Assembly: GCF_900115815.1 (NCBI RefSeq)
Contig: NZ_FOXV01000005.1
Span: 186,001 to 250,000, forward strand
Direction of reading: 5' to 3'
Source: Roseivivax halotolerans
GTDB lineage: Bacteria; Pseudomonadota; Alphaproteobacteria; Rhodobacterales; Rhodobacteraceae
Length of the DNA: 64,000 nt
A program made the position numbers and the translations under genes. The notes under the pieces were generated by a model. That model was not told the origin of the DNA. It saw nothing but the letters and a program-made list of their open reading frames with translations, and ran no database searches. Shown one piece after another: positions 34,971-43,340 of the stretch (the stretch's first letter is position 1; every line of letters begins with the position of its first letter).

Positions 34971-37892
34971 ATGGAGATGACATCGCGGGTCGCGGCCGTT
35001 CTCGGCCCGACCAATACCGGCAAGACGCATTACGCGATCGAGCGTATGCTGGGCTATCGCACGGGCATGATCGGCCTGCCGCTCCGGCTTCTGGCGCGCG
35101 AGGTCTATGACAAGATCGTCGCGGCGCGCGGGCCGTCGGTCGTCGCGCTCGTCACCGGGGAAGAGCGGATCGTGCCGCCGCGCGCGGCCTATTGGGTTTG
35201 CACGGTCGAGGCGATGCCCGAGGGAATGGGCACCGATTTCGTCGCTATCGACGAGATCCAGCTTTGCGCCGATCCCGAACGCGGCCACGTCTTCACCGAC
35301 CGCCTTTTGCGGATGCGCGGCACCCACGAGACCCTGTTCATGGGCGCGGACACGATGCGCGGACCCATCGCGGCCCTTGTGCCCGGCTGTGAATTCCTGC
35401 GCCGTGAGCGTATGAGCCAATTGGCGTATTCAGGTTCGAAAAAGATAAGTAGACTGCAGTCGCGCTCCGCGATCGTGGGTTTTTCGGTTGAGAATGTATA
35501 TGCGATCGCCGAGCTTCTGCGCCGACAAAAGGGCGGTGCAGCGGTGGTCATGGGTGCGCTCAGCCCCCGGACCCGCAACGCGCAGGTGGAGCTCTATCAG
35601 AACGGCGAGGTCGATTACCTGGTGGCGACGGACGCGATCGGCATGGGGCTCAATCTCGATATAGATCACGTCGCGTTTTCGTCGCTCACGAAGTTCGACG
35701 GGCGACGGATGCGCCCGCTCGCGCCCAATGAGCTTGCACAGATCGCGGGCCGCGCCGGGCGCGGTATGAGCCACGGGACGTTCGGCGTCACGGGTGAGGC
35801 GCCTCCGCTAGAAGAGGAGGTCGCCGAGGCGATCTGCAATCACCGCTTCACGCCGATCCGTAAACTGCAATGGCGCAACTCCAAACTCGCCTTCGGCAGC
35901 CCGGACTCGCTGATCGCCTCGCTGGAAGCGAGCACGGATGACGAGATTCTCGTGAAAGCGCGCGAGGCGGACGATCTGAAGGCGCTGAAGGAATTGTCCT
36001 CTCGCGCGGAGGTGCGCGCGCGGGCGTCCGATGCCCGCTCGGTGCAGCTTCTTTGGGATGTCTGCCGGATCCCCGACTTCCGCGGCATATCCCACGCGGA
36101 ACATGCTGGCCTTCTCGACGTTATATTCGGGCATTTGCACGAGCGTGGAACCGTTCCCGATGACTTTCTGGCCCGACAGGTCCACCGGATCGACCGAACC
36201 GACGGCGACATCGACACATTGTCGAAACGGTTGGCGTATATCCGCACATGGACCTACGTGGCGCAGCGCAAAGGCTGGACCCACGATGAAGAGCATTGGC
36301 GCGACCGCACGCGGGCGGTAGAAGATCGGGTATCGGACGCCCTGCACGAGCGTTTGACCCAAAGATTTGTAGACCGGCGGACGAGTGTCCTTCTTCGCCG
36401 GTTGAAACAGAAGGAGGCCCTCTTGGCCGAAGTGAACGACAAAGGTGAAGTGACCGTCGAAGGCGAATTCGTCGGTCAGCTTGAAGGGTTCCGGTTCCGC
36501 CAGGACAAGGATGCCAAGGGCGAGGAGGCGAAGACGCTGAAGTCCGCCTCTCTGCAAGCGCTCGCGCCGCATTTCCATCTGCGCGCCGACAGGTTCTACA
36601 ACGCGCCCGATACCGAGATCGACTTCACCGAGCAGGGCGGCCTCATGTGGGGCGACCAGGCGGTCGGCAAGCTCGAGAAGGGCGACGATCCCTTGAAGCC
36701 GCGCGTCGTGGCCTTCGTCGATGACGAGGCGGGCCCCGATGTGCGCCAGAAGGTGGAGCGGCGCCTGCAGCACTTCATCGACCGCAAGATCGCGAGCCTC
36801 TTCGAGCCCTTGATGAACCTGCAGCGCGACGAGACGCTCTCGGGCCTCGCCAAGGGCTTCGCCTTCCGCATGATCGAGGCGATGGGCATCCTGCCGCGGG
36901 CCGAGGTCGCGGGCGAGGTCAAGTCGCTCGACCAGGACGCGCGGGGCGCCTTGCGCAAGCACGGGATGCGGTTCGGTCAGTTCACCATCTTCATGCCGCT
37001 CCTGCTGAAGCCCGCGCCGACGCGGCTGCGCCTGGTGCTCTGGAGTCTCGCGCAGGGCCGCGACATCTTCCCCGAAGCGCCGCCGCCGGGCCTTGTCACC
37101 GTTCCGGCGGAGGCCGGAACGAGCGCTGCCGATTTCGCGGCGATGGGCTATCGGAAGGCCGGTGCGCGGGCGATCCGAATCGACATGCTCGAACGGCTCG
37201 CGGATCTTCTGCGGCCCGAGGACAGCCGTGGTGGTTTCGAGGCCAAGGCGGACATGTTGTCGATCACCGGCCTGACGCTGGAGCAATTCGCCGATCTCAT
37301 GGATGGGCTCGGCTATCGCGCGGAGAAGGGCGAGCGGGTGAAGCAGAAGGCGGTCGATCAGACCGTGCCGACCGATGAGGGTGTCGCCCATCAGGACACG
37401 GTGCCACCCGAAGAGCCGGGGGCAGAGAATGCAGATGCCCCGGTCTTCGACGCAGGCCAGCCGGACGCGGTCGAGCCTGGCGCCATCACCGAGCAGGCCG
37501 AACCCGTCACCGAAGAGACCCCGGTAGAAGAGATCACCGATCACGGTGAAGCTCCAATCGCCGCTGAGCCCGCGCAGCCGCAGGACGAAGTGCCCGTGGA
37601 CAAGGTCTCGGACGAGGAAGTGCCGGTTGGCACGGCCCCCGACGAGGAACTGGCCGGGCCTGAGCTGGAGGTTTTCTATACGTTCACCTGGGCCGGAAAT
37701 CGCGGCAATCAGCGTGGTGGCAAGCCCCAGGGCAAGGGCCGTGGCGGTCCGCCGAAAGGCAAGGGCAAGGGCAAGCGCCCGCCACAGGGGCAAAAGGCGC
37801 AGAACTACACTGCCAAGCCTGAGCGCAAGGAACGGATCGATCCCGACAACCCCTTTGCCGCGGCACTTTCGGGGTTCAAGAGCAAGTCGTGA
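34971..37892 (+). CDS. SUV3-like DExH RNA helicase with charged C-terminal tail
   Basis: A 973-residue ATP-dependent helicase related to the mitochondrial RNA helicase SUV3, which works with the degradosome. Walker A GPTNTGKT is at 12-19, the Walker B DEIQ at 94-97, and motif VI QIAGRAGRG near 260, so the helicase core lies right at the N-terminus. The middle region continues with the SUV3-type C-terminal domains. From about 775 to 905 the chain is acidic and rich in Pro, Glu and Val, then ends with a very basic Gly/Lys/Arg tail (GKGRGGPPKGKGKGKRPP) likely to contact RNA. The S4-domain gene follows after the hairpin array. Confidence 0.92.
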   Translation: MEMTSRVAAVLGPTNTGKTHYAIERMLGYRTGMIGLPLRLLAREVYDKIVAARGPSVVALVTGEERIVPPRAAYWVCTVEAMPEGMGTDFVAIDEIQLCADPERGHVFTDRLLRMRGTHETLFMGADTMRGPIAALVPGCEFLRRERMSQLAYSGSKKISRLQSRSAIVGFSVENVYAIAELLRRQKGGAAVVMGALSPRTRNAQVELYQNGEVDYLVATDAIGMGLNLDIDHVAFSSLTKFDGRRMRPLAPNELAQIAGRAGRGMSHGTFGVTGEAPPLEEEVAEAICNHRFTPIRKLQWRNSKLAFGSPDSLIASLEASTDDEILVKAREADDLKALKELSSRAEVRARASDARSVQLLWDVCRIPDFRGISHAEHAGLLDVIFGHLHERGTVPDDFLARQVHRIDRTDGDIDTLSKRLAYIRTWTYVAQRKGWTHDEEHWRDRTRAVEDRVSDALHERLTQRFVDRRTSVLLRRLKQKEALLAEVNDKGEVTVEGEFVGQLEGFRFRQDKDAKGEEAKTLKSASLQALAPHFHLRADRFYNAPDTEIDFTEQGGLMWGDQAVGKLEKGDDPLKPRVVAFVDDEAGPDVRQKVERRLQHFIDRKIASLFEPLMNLQRDETLSGLAKGFAFRMIEAMGILPRAEVAGEVKSLDQDARGALRKHGMRFGQFTIFMPLLLKPAPTRLRLVLWSLAQGRDIFPEAPPPGLVTVPAEAGTSAADFAAMGYRKAGARAIRIDMLERLADLLRPEDSRGGFEAKADMLSITGLTLEQFADLMDGLGYRAEKGERVKQKAVDQTVPTDEGVAHQDTVPPEEPGAENADAPVFDAGQPDAVEPGAITEQAEPVTEETPVEEITDHGEAPIAAEPAQPQDEVPVDKVSDEEVPVGTAPDEELAGPELEVFYTFTWAGNRGNQRGGKPQGKGRGGPPKGKGKGKRPPQGQKAQNYTAKPERKERIDPDNPFAAALSGFKSKS

Positions 37893-37903
37893 CGCGGGCG
37901 CAC

Positions 37904-38003
37904 GCGTTTTGTCGCAAAACGCGGCCGGTTTCAGACGCTGAAACCGGCGCAGCGCCGCGGCATTCCGCGTCGGAATGCCGGCGATCTTTCCGGGAAAGAT
38001 CGC
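37904..38003. repeat. Array of four tandem perfect hairpins with different sequences
   Basis: Four inverted repeats stand head to tail in 100 bases. (1) GCGTTTTG 37904-37911 / 37915-37922, loop TCG. (2) GCCGGTTTCAG 37924-37934 / 37938-37948, loop ACG. (3) CGGCATTCCG 37958-37967 / 37971-37980, loop CGT. (4) GCGATCTTTC 37981-37990 / 37994-38003, loop CGG. Stems have 8, 11, 10 and 10 perfect pairs, all loops are three bases, and the arms share no sequence. None has a T-run. The fourth contains GGGAAAG, the likely ribosome binding site of the S4-protein gene starting at 38005. Function is unknown. Confidence 0.85.
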
Positions 38004-38004
38004 T

Positions 38005-38388
38005 GTGACAGACCGCATCCGCATCGATAAATGGCTCTGGCAGGCACGCTTCTTCAAGACGCGCAGCCTTGCGGCGAAGATCGTGGCCTCAGGCAGGGTG
38101 CGTGTGAATTCCCAGCCCATCGCCAAGCCGGCTCATGCCGTCGGCCCGGACGACGTGCTGACCTTTCCGCAGGCGCATGAGATCCGCGTCGTGCGGGTCA
38201 TAGCACCCGGAGAGCGGCGCGGACCGGCCTCGGAGGCGCGGCTCCTCTACGACGATCTCGACCCGCCGCGCCCGAAATCCGAGCGCGAGCCGCAGCCGCA
38301 CGTGCCCAAATACGAGCGTGGCGGACGGCCCACCAAGAAGGATCGTCGCGCCCTCGATCAAAGTCGCCGTGAGGCGCTTGAAGAATAA
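38005..38388 (+). CDS. S4 RNA-binding domain protein, Hsp15-like
   Basis: A 127-residue cytosolic protein with an S4 domain at its N-terminus (RIDKWLWQARFFKTRSLAA and SGRVRVNSQPIAKPAHAVGPDD, both read in part), the same layout as heat-shock protein Hsp15, which binds blocked 50S subunits with nascent tRNA. The C-terminal 45 residues are rich in Arg, Lys and Pro. GTG 38005 is preferred over ATG 37975 since the latter falls inside the hairpin array and adds MPAIFPGKIA with no family match. The site GGGAAAG lies six bases before the GTG but inside hairpin 4, so translation may depend on opening it. Confidence 0.88.
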   Translation: MTDRIRIDKWLWQARFFKTRSLAAKIVASGRVRVNSQPIAKPAHAVGPDDVLTFPQAHEIRVVRVIAPGERRGPASEARLLYDDLDPPRPKSEREPQPHVPKYERGGRPTKKDRRALDQSRREALEE

Positions 38389-38438
38389 CGGCACTTGGTC
38401 TAGCTCACGGGGCGACCAGATAAACGGACATCCCCCTC

Positions 38439-38777
38439 ATGACTTATATCGTCAACGATGCCTGCATTGCCTGCAAATATACCGACTGCGTCGAGGTATG
38501 CCCGGTCGACTGCTTCTACGAGGGTGAGAACATGCTGGTGATCCATCCCGACGAATGCATCGATTGCGGCGTCTGCGAGCCCGAATGCCCGGCAGACGCG
38601 ATCCGCCCTGATACCGAGCCGGAGGCAGAGAAATGGGTCGAGTTCAATCGCAAGTATTCCGAGATGTGGCCCGTCATCATCACCAAGAAGGACCCCCTTC
38701 CGGACGCTGAGAAGCATGACGGGGAAGAGGGCAAGCTTGAGAAATACTTCTCCGAGCAGCCGGGCGAGGGCGGCTGA
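38439..38777 (+). CDS. fdxA: 7Fe ferredoxin
   Basis: A 112-residue ferredoxin with one [3Fe-4S] and one [4Fe-4S] cluster. Cys9, Cys17 and Cys50 are the expected 3Fe ligands, and Cys21, Cys40, Cys43 and Cys46 the 4Fe ligands, spaced as in Azotobacter ferredoxin I; Cys12 and Cys25 are extra. The start [20 protein letters not shown] is typical of the FdxA family. It is a cytosolic electron carrier whose partner is not evident from the neighbours. The order SUV3 helicase, S4 protein, fdxA, carD is usual for Rhodobacterales. Confidence 0.95.
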   Translation: MTYIVNDACIACKYTDCVEVCPVDCFYEGENMLVIHPDECIDCGVCEPECPADAIRPDTEPEAEKWVEFNRKYSEMWPVIITKKDPLPDAEKHDGEEGKLEKYFSEQPGEGG

Positions 38778-38816
38778 TCTCCGAATCGGCTCCGCGTTGC
38801 GCGCGCTGTGCGCTAC

Positions 38817-38849
38817 TTGAGAATTCAGCGCCAAGCCGCTGATTCTCAA
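38817..38849. other. Imperfect long hairpin between fdxA and carD
   Basis: TTGAGAATTCAGCG (38817-38830) pairs with CGCTGATTCTCAA (38837-38849) over 13 positions with one bulged T and a six-base loop. There is no T-run. The 282-base gap before carD also contains an AT-rich part (38885-39000) where the carD promoter should be. Confidence 0.55.
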
Positions 38850-39059
38850 CGTGGAACGGCGAGAAACTGCGCTCTGTTCAGGGCGCGGATTTTATGGTAG
38901 TATTTCTGTCACAAATGAAAGCGATGTGTGCATATCGCGCGTGGTTCGACTGCCCCGCGTCATAATACCGAAATCCTTAAAAGTGATCGGAAGCCCAAGG
39001 CTGTCCGCTCGCTTTTTTCGCGTCGGATCACGCATCGCCGAGCTGCCTGAGGACCAAGA

Positions 39060-39569
39060 ATGACCAAAACAAAACAGTCTGAGTTCCACCCGAACGATTA
39101 CGTGGTCTACCCCGCCCACGGTGTCGGTCAGATCATGTCCATTGAAGAGCAGGAGATCGCGGGCATCAAGCTCGAATTGTTCGTCATCTCCTTCGAGAAG
39201 GACAAGATGACCCTGCGCGTTCCGACCCACAAGGCGAGCGAAGTGGGCATGCGGACGCTGTCGTCCCCGGATGTGGTGAACCAGGCGATGAAAACGCTCA
39301 AGGGCAAGGCCAAGGTCAAGAAGGCCATGTGGTCGCGCCGGGCGCAGGAATACGAGCAGAAGATCAATTCCGGCGATCTCATCGCCATCGCCGAGGTCGT
39401 GCGCGATCTGCACCGTGCGGACGACCAGCGCGAGCAGAGCTATTCCGAGCGTCAGCTCTATGAAGCTGCGCTCGAGCGCCTGACCCGCGAAATCGCCGCC
39501 GTCAGCGGCGACGACGAGGTTGCCGCGGCGAAGCAGGTCGACGAGGTTCTGATCGGCCGCGCCGCGTAA
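39060..39569 (+). CDS. carD: CarD/CdnL family RNA polymerase-binding regulator
   Basis: A 169-residue transcription factor. CarD proteins bind the RNA polymerase beta subunit through the N-terminal Tudor-like domain (FHPNDYVVYPAHGVGQI at 8-24) and stabilise open complexes at housekeeping promoters such as rRNA. The helical C-terminal DNA-binding domain (LKGKAKVKKAMWSRRAQEY onwards) follows. It is the standard alphaproteobacterial length. A long 282-base leader with an AT-rich tract precedes it, and a terminator follows. Confidence 0.95.
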   Translation: MTKTKQSEFHPNDYVVYPAHGVGQIMSIEEQEIAGIKLELFVISFEKDKMTLRVPTHKASEVGMRTLSSPDVVNQAMKTLKGKAKVKKAMWSRRAQEYEQKINSGDLIAIAEVVRDLHRADDQREQSYSERQLYEAALERLTREIAAVSGDDEVAAAKQVDEVLIGRAA

Positions 39570-39593
39570 GCGTCGCATCCTGACAAGAGATTG

Positions 39594-39627
39594 GCCGCGT
39601 TGCCCCACCCGGGCAGCGCGGCTTTTT
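39594..39627 (+). terminator. Intrinsic terminator of carD
   Basis: GCCGCG plus TGCCC (39594-39605) pairs with GGGCA plus CGCGGC (39611-39622) across a T/G wobble, followed by TTTTT. It lies between the convergent carD and antiporter genes. Confidence 0.9.
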
Positions 39628-39633
39628 CATGCG

Positions 39634-41520
39634 CTAGTCATCGGTCCCGGTGCGCCCCGTCGAATCGAGTGCGGAGAGAAGCGCGGTCTCCAGCTCCTTC
39701 TCGAGCTCCCGCGCCCGCGCGATGTATTCGGGATTGTCCGCCGCCGCGACACCCGGTTTCCAGTGCTTGGCAAGCTCCCGCACCGTCATGCGGTCGTGGT
39801 GGAAAAAGGTCTTCTCGGCTTCGGAGGCTTCGTATTCCGTAAGTCCGATATTCTCCAGCACGTAGCGGCCCGCGCGGAGCGAGCTGTCGAAAGTCTCGCG
39901 CACGATATCGTTCGCGCCGGCCTGATACAGCTCGTAGACATGCGTCCGGTCGCGGGCGCGGGCGACGATGTGCAGATCGTCTCCGCGCAGGCGGCGCGCA
40001 TAGGCGACCAGCGTGTTCGTGCTTTTGCGGTCGTCGAGCGCGACGCAAAGGACGCGCGCCGTCTCGATCCCGGCTGCATGCAGAAGATCGGGCCGTGTCG
40101 GATCGCCGAAGAAACCCTTGAAACCGAACCGCCGCATGAGCTGGATCGTCTCCATGTCGTGGTCGATCACGACGGTCTTGAAGCCGGTCGATTGCAGCAT
40201 CCGGTTCACGATCTGGCCGAAGCGCCCGACGCCCGCGATGATGACCGGGCCGGTCTCGTCGATCTCGTCGTCGTCGGGCCGCGTGCTTTCGCCCTGAAGG
40301 CGCGGCGCGAGATATTCGTAGAGCATGAAGACGAGGGGCGTGAACAGCATCGAGAGTGCGATGACGAGCAGGATCCGCTCGCCGAGCGCGCCGGTCAGAA
40401 CGTTCTGCTGAAGCGAGAAAGAGACCAGCACGAAACCGAACTCTCCCGCCTGTGCCAGCCCAAGCGTGAAGAGCCAGCGATCGGAATGGCTGAGACCGAA
40501 GGCGCGGGCGAGACCATAAAGAATGACGCCCTTCAGCGCCATCATCCCGAAGGTCAGGCCAAGGATCACGAAGGGCGCGGCAAGGAAGGTCGTGAAGCTG
40601 ATGCCCGCACCGACCGTGATGAAGAAAAGCCCCAGAAGCAGCCCCTTGAACGGCTCGATATCCGATTCAAGCTCGTGCCGGAACTCCGAGTTCGCCAGAA
40701 CCACGCCCGCAAGGAAGGTGCCGAGGGCCGGGGAAAGGCCCACGAGGATCATCAAGAACGCGATGCCGAGCACGATCAGAAGCGCGAAGGCCGTGTACAT
40801 CTCGCGCAGGCGGGCCTGATGAATGAACCGGAAGAGCGGCCCGGTCAGGTACAAGCCGACGACGATGATCGCCGCGATCGCGCCAAGCGTGACAAGCGCC
40901 ACACCCCATCCGGGCAAACCTTCGACGAGGCTCATGGAATGATGTGCCGCGTCGTCCGCATGAGTGCGGTCTATGGAGCCGTCCGCCGACAGGCTCGCTC
41001 CGCCGCCGCCGCCGACTGCCAGAAGCGGCAGCAACACCAGCATCGGGATCACCGCGATGTCCTGCGTGAGCAGCACCGAGAAGATGGAGCGCCCGCCCGA
41101 GGTCTGGATTAGCCGCTTTTCCGTGAGCGTCTGCAGCACGATCGCCGTCGAGGAGAGCGCGAAGATGAGACCCACCGCCAGCGCGGGCTGCCAGGCGAGG
41201 CCCAAAGCCATTGCCGCGACCATCACCGCGAGCGTCGTGACGCTGATCTGCAGCCCGCCCAGCCCGATAAGCTTGTGCCGCATGTCCCAAAGCGCGCGCG
41301 GTTCCAGCTCGAGCCCGATCAGGAACAGCATCATGACGACGCCGAACTCTGCAAAATGCTGAAGGTCGCCGGTTTCGTGAACGAGGCCGAGGATCGGACC
41401 GATCACCAGGCCCGCGGCGAGGTAGCCCAACACCGATCCAAACCCGAGCCGGGAGGCGATAGGCACGGCGATCACGGCGGCCAGAAGATAGATCGAGGCC
41501 TGAAGCAGAAAGGTATCCAT
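39634..41520 (-). CDS. Kef-type K+/H+ antiporter with RCK domain (CPA2 family)
   Basis: A 628-residue inner-membrane antiporter of the CPA2 family, similar to glutathione-gated KefB/KefC. About 12 membrane helices cover residues 1-390, with GLELEPRALWDMR and LLTQDIAVIPMLVLLPLLA typical of the Kef fold. A cytosolic RCK domain begins at about 420 with the nucleotide-binding GVGRFGQ and ends near 540. A glycine-rich insertion (GGGGGASLSADG) and the His/Asp-rich segment HADDAAHHS lie between two helices. The regulatory KefF/KefG partner is not adjacent. It protects against electrophiles by K+ efflux if it follows the family. Confidence 0.92.
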   Translation of the reverse strand: MDTFLLQASIYLLAAVIAVPIASRLGFGSVLGYLAAGLVIGPILGLVHETGDLQHFAEFGVVMMLFLIGLELEPRALWDMRHKLIGLGGLQISVTTLAVMVAAMALGLAWQPALAVGLIFALSSTAIVLQTLTEKRLIQTSGGRSIFSVLLTQDIAVIPMLVLLPLLAVGGGGGASLSADGSIDRTHADDAAHHSMSLVEGLPGWGVALVTLGAIAAIIVVGLYLTGPLFRFIHQARLREMYTAFALLIVLGIAFLMILVGLSPALGTFLAGVVLANSEFRHELESDIEPFKGLLLGLFFITVGAGISFTTFLAAPFVILGLTFGMMALKGVILYGLARAFGLSHSDRWLFTLGLAQAGEFGFVLVSFSLQQNVLTGALGERILLVIALSMLFTPLVFMLYEYLAPRLQGESTRPDDDEIDETGPVIIAGVGRFGQIVNRMLQSTGFKTVVIDHDMETIQLMRRFGFKGFFGDPTRPDLLHAAGIETARVLCVALDDRKSTNTLVAYARRLRGDDLHIVARARDRTHVYELYQAGANDIVRETFDSSLRAGRYVLENIGLTEYEASEAEKTFFHHDRMTVRELAKHWKPGVAAADNPEYIARARELEKELETALLSALDSTGRTGTDD

Positions 41521-41610
41521 GGGCGAGGGGCTCCCGTTCGTTCCGCTCCATCATGCAGGCCGGAGGCGCGGGCGCAACACGACGCAGCGCGACCCGTGGC
41601 CGGGTGCGGC

Positions 41611-42084
41611 TCAAAGCGGCAGGGGTGCATCCGCCTTGAGCTGATCCATGACGATCTGGCTTTGCACGCGCGCGACGGTCGGGTGTGAAAGCAGCACTTC
41701 GTGAATGAGCGTGTGCAGCGCACGGAGTCCCGTCGTATAGGCACGGAGCAGGTAATCGGCGTCGCCCGTCAGCGTCCATGCCGACACGATCTCGGGCCGG
41801 GTCTCGACCATGCGCGAAAAACTCTTCGCCTGTTCGGGACCGTGCCGTTCGAGAGTGACCTGGATGAAGGCTTGCACGGCAAGTCCCAGCCCCTCTGGAT
41901 CGAGACGCGCTGTATATCCACGGATCGCGCCGGAGGCTTCGAGGCGCTGCCGCCGCCGGCCGGCCTGGCTCGCCGAAAGGTTCAATTGCGAGCCGAGCGC
42001 CTCTGCCGTCAGATGCGCGTCGCGCTGAAGCGCAGCAAGGAGGCGCAGATCGGTGTCATCGAGGGTGACGCGGGAGTCCTGCAT
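41611..42084 (-). CDS. Lrp/AsnC family transcriptional regulator
   Basis: A 157-residue regulator with an N-terminal winged helix-turn-helix (TDLRLLAALQRDAHLTAEALGSQLNLS, read in part, about residues 11-38) and a C-terminal RAM/AsnC effector domain (EIVSAWTLTGDADYLLRAYT). It is divergent from hppD with 117 bases between the starts, so it probably controls tyrosine catabolism, responding to an aromatic amino acid or its keto acid. The intergenic region has an AT-rich stretch (TCATATATAGCCAATAT) suitable for a promoter. No autoregulation site was identified. Confidence 0.9.
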   Translation of the reverse strand: MQDSRVTLDDTDLRLLAALQRDAHLTAEALGSQLNLSASQAGRRRQRLEASGAIRGYTARLDPEGLGLAVQAFIQVTLERHGPEQAKSFSRMVETRPEIVSAWTLTGDADYLLRAYTTGLRALHTLIHEVLLSHPTVARVQSQIVMDQLKADAPLPL

Positions 42085-42201
42085 GATTTTCGCCTATGGT
42101 GCGGTCAACGGTCATTCTGTGTTCATATATAGCCAATATCGCGCGGACACCGCATCGTCAAAAGTCTATCCTCATGCTGAACCAACGAGAGGAGCGCAGC
42201 C

Positions 42202-43299
42202 ATGGGACCCTTCCCCCACGATGCACCGCAAGCCAAGATCACCGAGGAAAACCCCGCCGGCACGGACGGGTTCGAATTCGTCGAATTCGCTCATCCCGAG
42301 CCTGAACAGCTTCGCGACCTCTTCGCGAAGATGGGCTATACGCATGTGGCGACGCACAAGACCAAGGCGGTCGAGCTTTGGCAGCAGGGCGACATCACCT
42401 ATATCATCAACGCCGAGCCGGGATCTTTCGCGGCCCGCTTCGTAGACGAGCATGGACCTTGCGCGCCCTCGATGGCGTGGCGCGTGGTCGATGCGACACA
42501 TGCCTTTCAGCACGCGGTGAAGAACGGCGCCGAACCCTATGAAGGTGCGGACAAGACCGTCGACTGGCCCGCGATCAAGGGGATCGGCGGCAGCCTCATC
42601 TATTTCACCGACCAGTATTACGACACCTCGCCCTATAACGAGGAGTTCGACTGGGTCGCCACCTCGAAGCCCGAGGGCGTCGGCTTCTGGTATCTCGACC
42701 ACCTGACGCACAACGTCTTCAAGGGAAACATGGATACATGGTTCCGTTTCTACGGCGATCTGTTCAACTTCCGCGAGATCCGGTTCTTCGACATCGAGGG
42801 CAAGCATTCCGGCCTCTTCAGCCGCGCTTTGACCTCGCCGTGTGGCCGCATCCGTATTCCGATCAATGAGGATCGGGGCGAGAAGGGTCAGATCGTCGCT
42901 TATCTCGAGAAGTATAATGGCGAGGGCATCCAGCACATCGCGGTCGGTGCCAAGGATATCTACGAGGCCACCGACGCAATCGCCGAGAAGGGTGTCAAGT
43001 TCATGCCCGGCCCGCCCGATACCTATTACGATCTGAGCTTCGACCGCGTGCAGGGCCATGAAGAGCCGGTCGACCGCATGAAGAAGCACGGCATCCTCAT
43101 CGACGGAGAAGGCGTTGTCGATGGCGGGGAGACGCGGATCCTGTTGCAGGTCTTCTCCAAGACCGTGATCGGACCGATCTTCTTCGAGTTCATCGAGCGG
43201 AAGGGCGATGACGGCTTCGGGGAGGGCAACTTCAAGGCGCTCTTCGAGTCGATCGAGGCCGAGCAGATCGCCAACGGCGAGCTCGACGCCGCCGAGTGA
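42202..43299 (+). CDS. hppD: 4-hydroxyphenylpyruvate dioxygenase
   Basis: Converts 4-hydroxyphenylpyruvate to homogentisate, the second step of tyrosine degradation, with Fe(II) and O2. The 365 residues match bacterial HppD. The iron ligands are expected in HLTHNV (first His, near residue 171), QHIAVGAKDI (second His, near 249) and FEFIERKGDDGFGEGNFKAL, the diagnostic C-terminal block with the Glu ligand. GAGAGGAGC precedes ATG 42202. It stands alone after the Lrp regulator; the next enzymes (HmgA, FahA) are not in this window. A stem-loop terminator follows. Confidence 0.96.
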   Translation: MGPFPHDAPQAKITEENPAGTDGFEFVEFAHPEPEQLRDLFAKMGYTHVATHKTKAVELWQQGDITYIINAEPGSFAARFVDEHGPCAPSMAWRVVDATHAFQHAVKNGAEPYEGADKTVDWPAIKGIGGSLIYFTDQYYDTSPYNEEFDWVATSKPEGVGFWYLDHLTHNVFKGNMDTWFRFYGDLFNFREIRFFDIEGKHSGLFSRALTSPCGRIRIPINEDRGEKGQIVAYLEKYNGEGIQHIAVGAKDIYEATDAIAEKGVKFMPGPPDTYYDLSFDRVQGHEEPVDRMKKHGILIDGEGVVDGGETRILLQVFSKTVIGPIFFEFIERKGDDGFGEGNFKALFESIEAEQIANGELDAAE

Positions 43300-43307
43300 C
43301 CCTTGCA

Positions 43308-43340
43308 GGGCCCGGGCCACAAGGCTCGGGCCCGTTTATC
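43308..43340 (+). terminator. Terminator between hppD and the convergent envelope-protein gene
   Basis: GGGCCCGGGCC (43308-43318) pairs with GGCTCGGGCCC (43323-43333) over 11 positions with one wobble and an ACAA loop, then GTTTAT. It lies eight bases after the hppD stop and overlaps the stop of the opposite gene. Confidence 0.75.

Noticed and set aside
37904-38003. CRISPR or REP-type repeat array
   Set aside because: The units are different palindromes, not copies of one repeat, and have no spacers.
38778-39059. A separate small RNA such as 6S upstream of carD
   Set aside because: Only one imperfect hairpin and an AT-rich promoter-like tract; no known RNA consensus was recognised.
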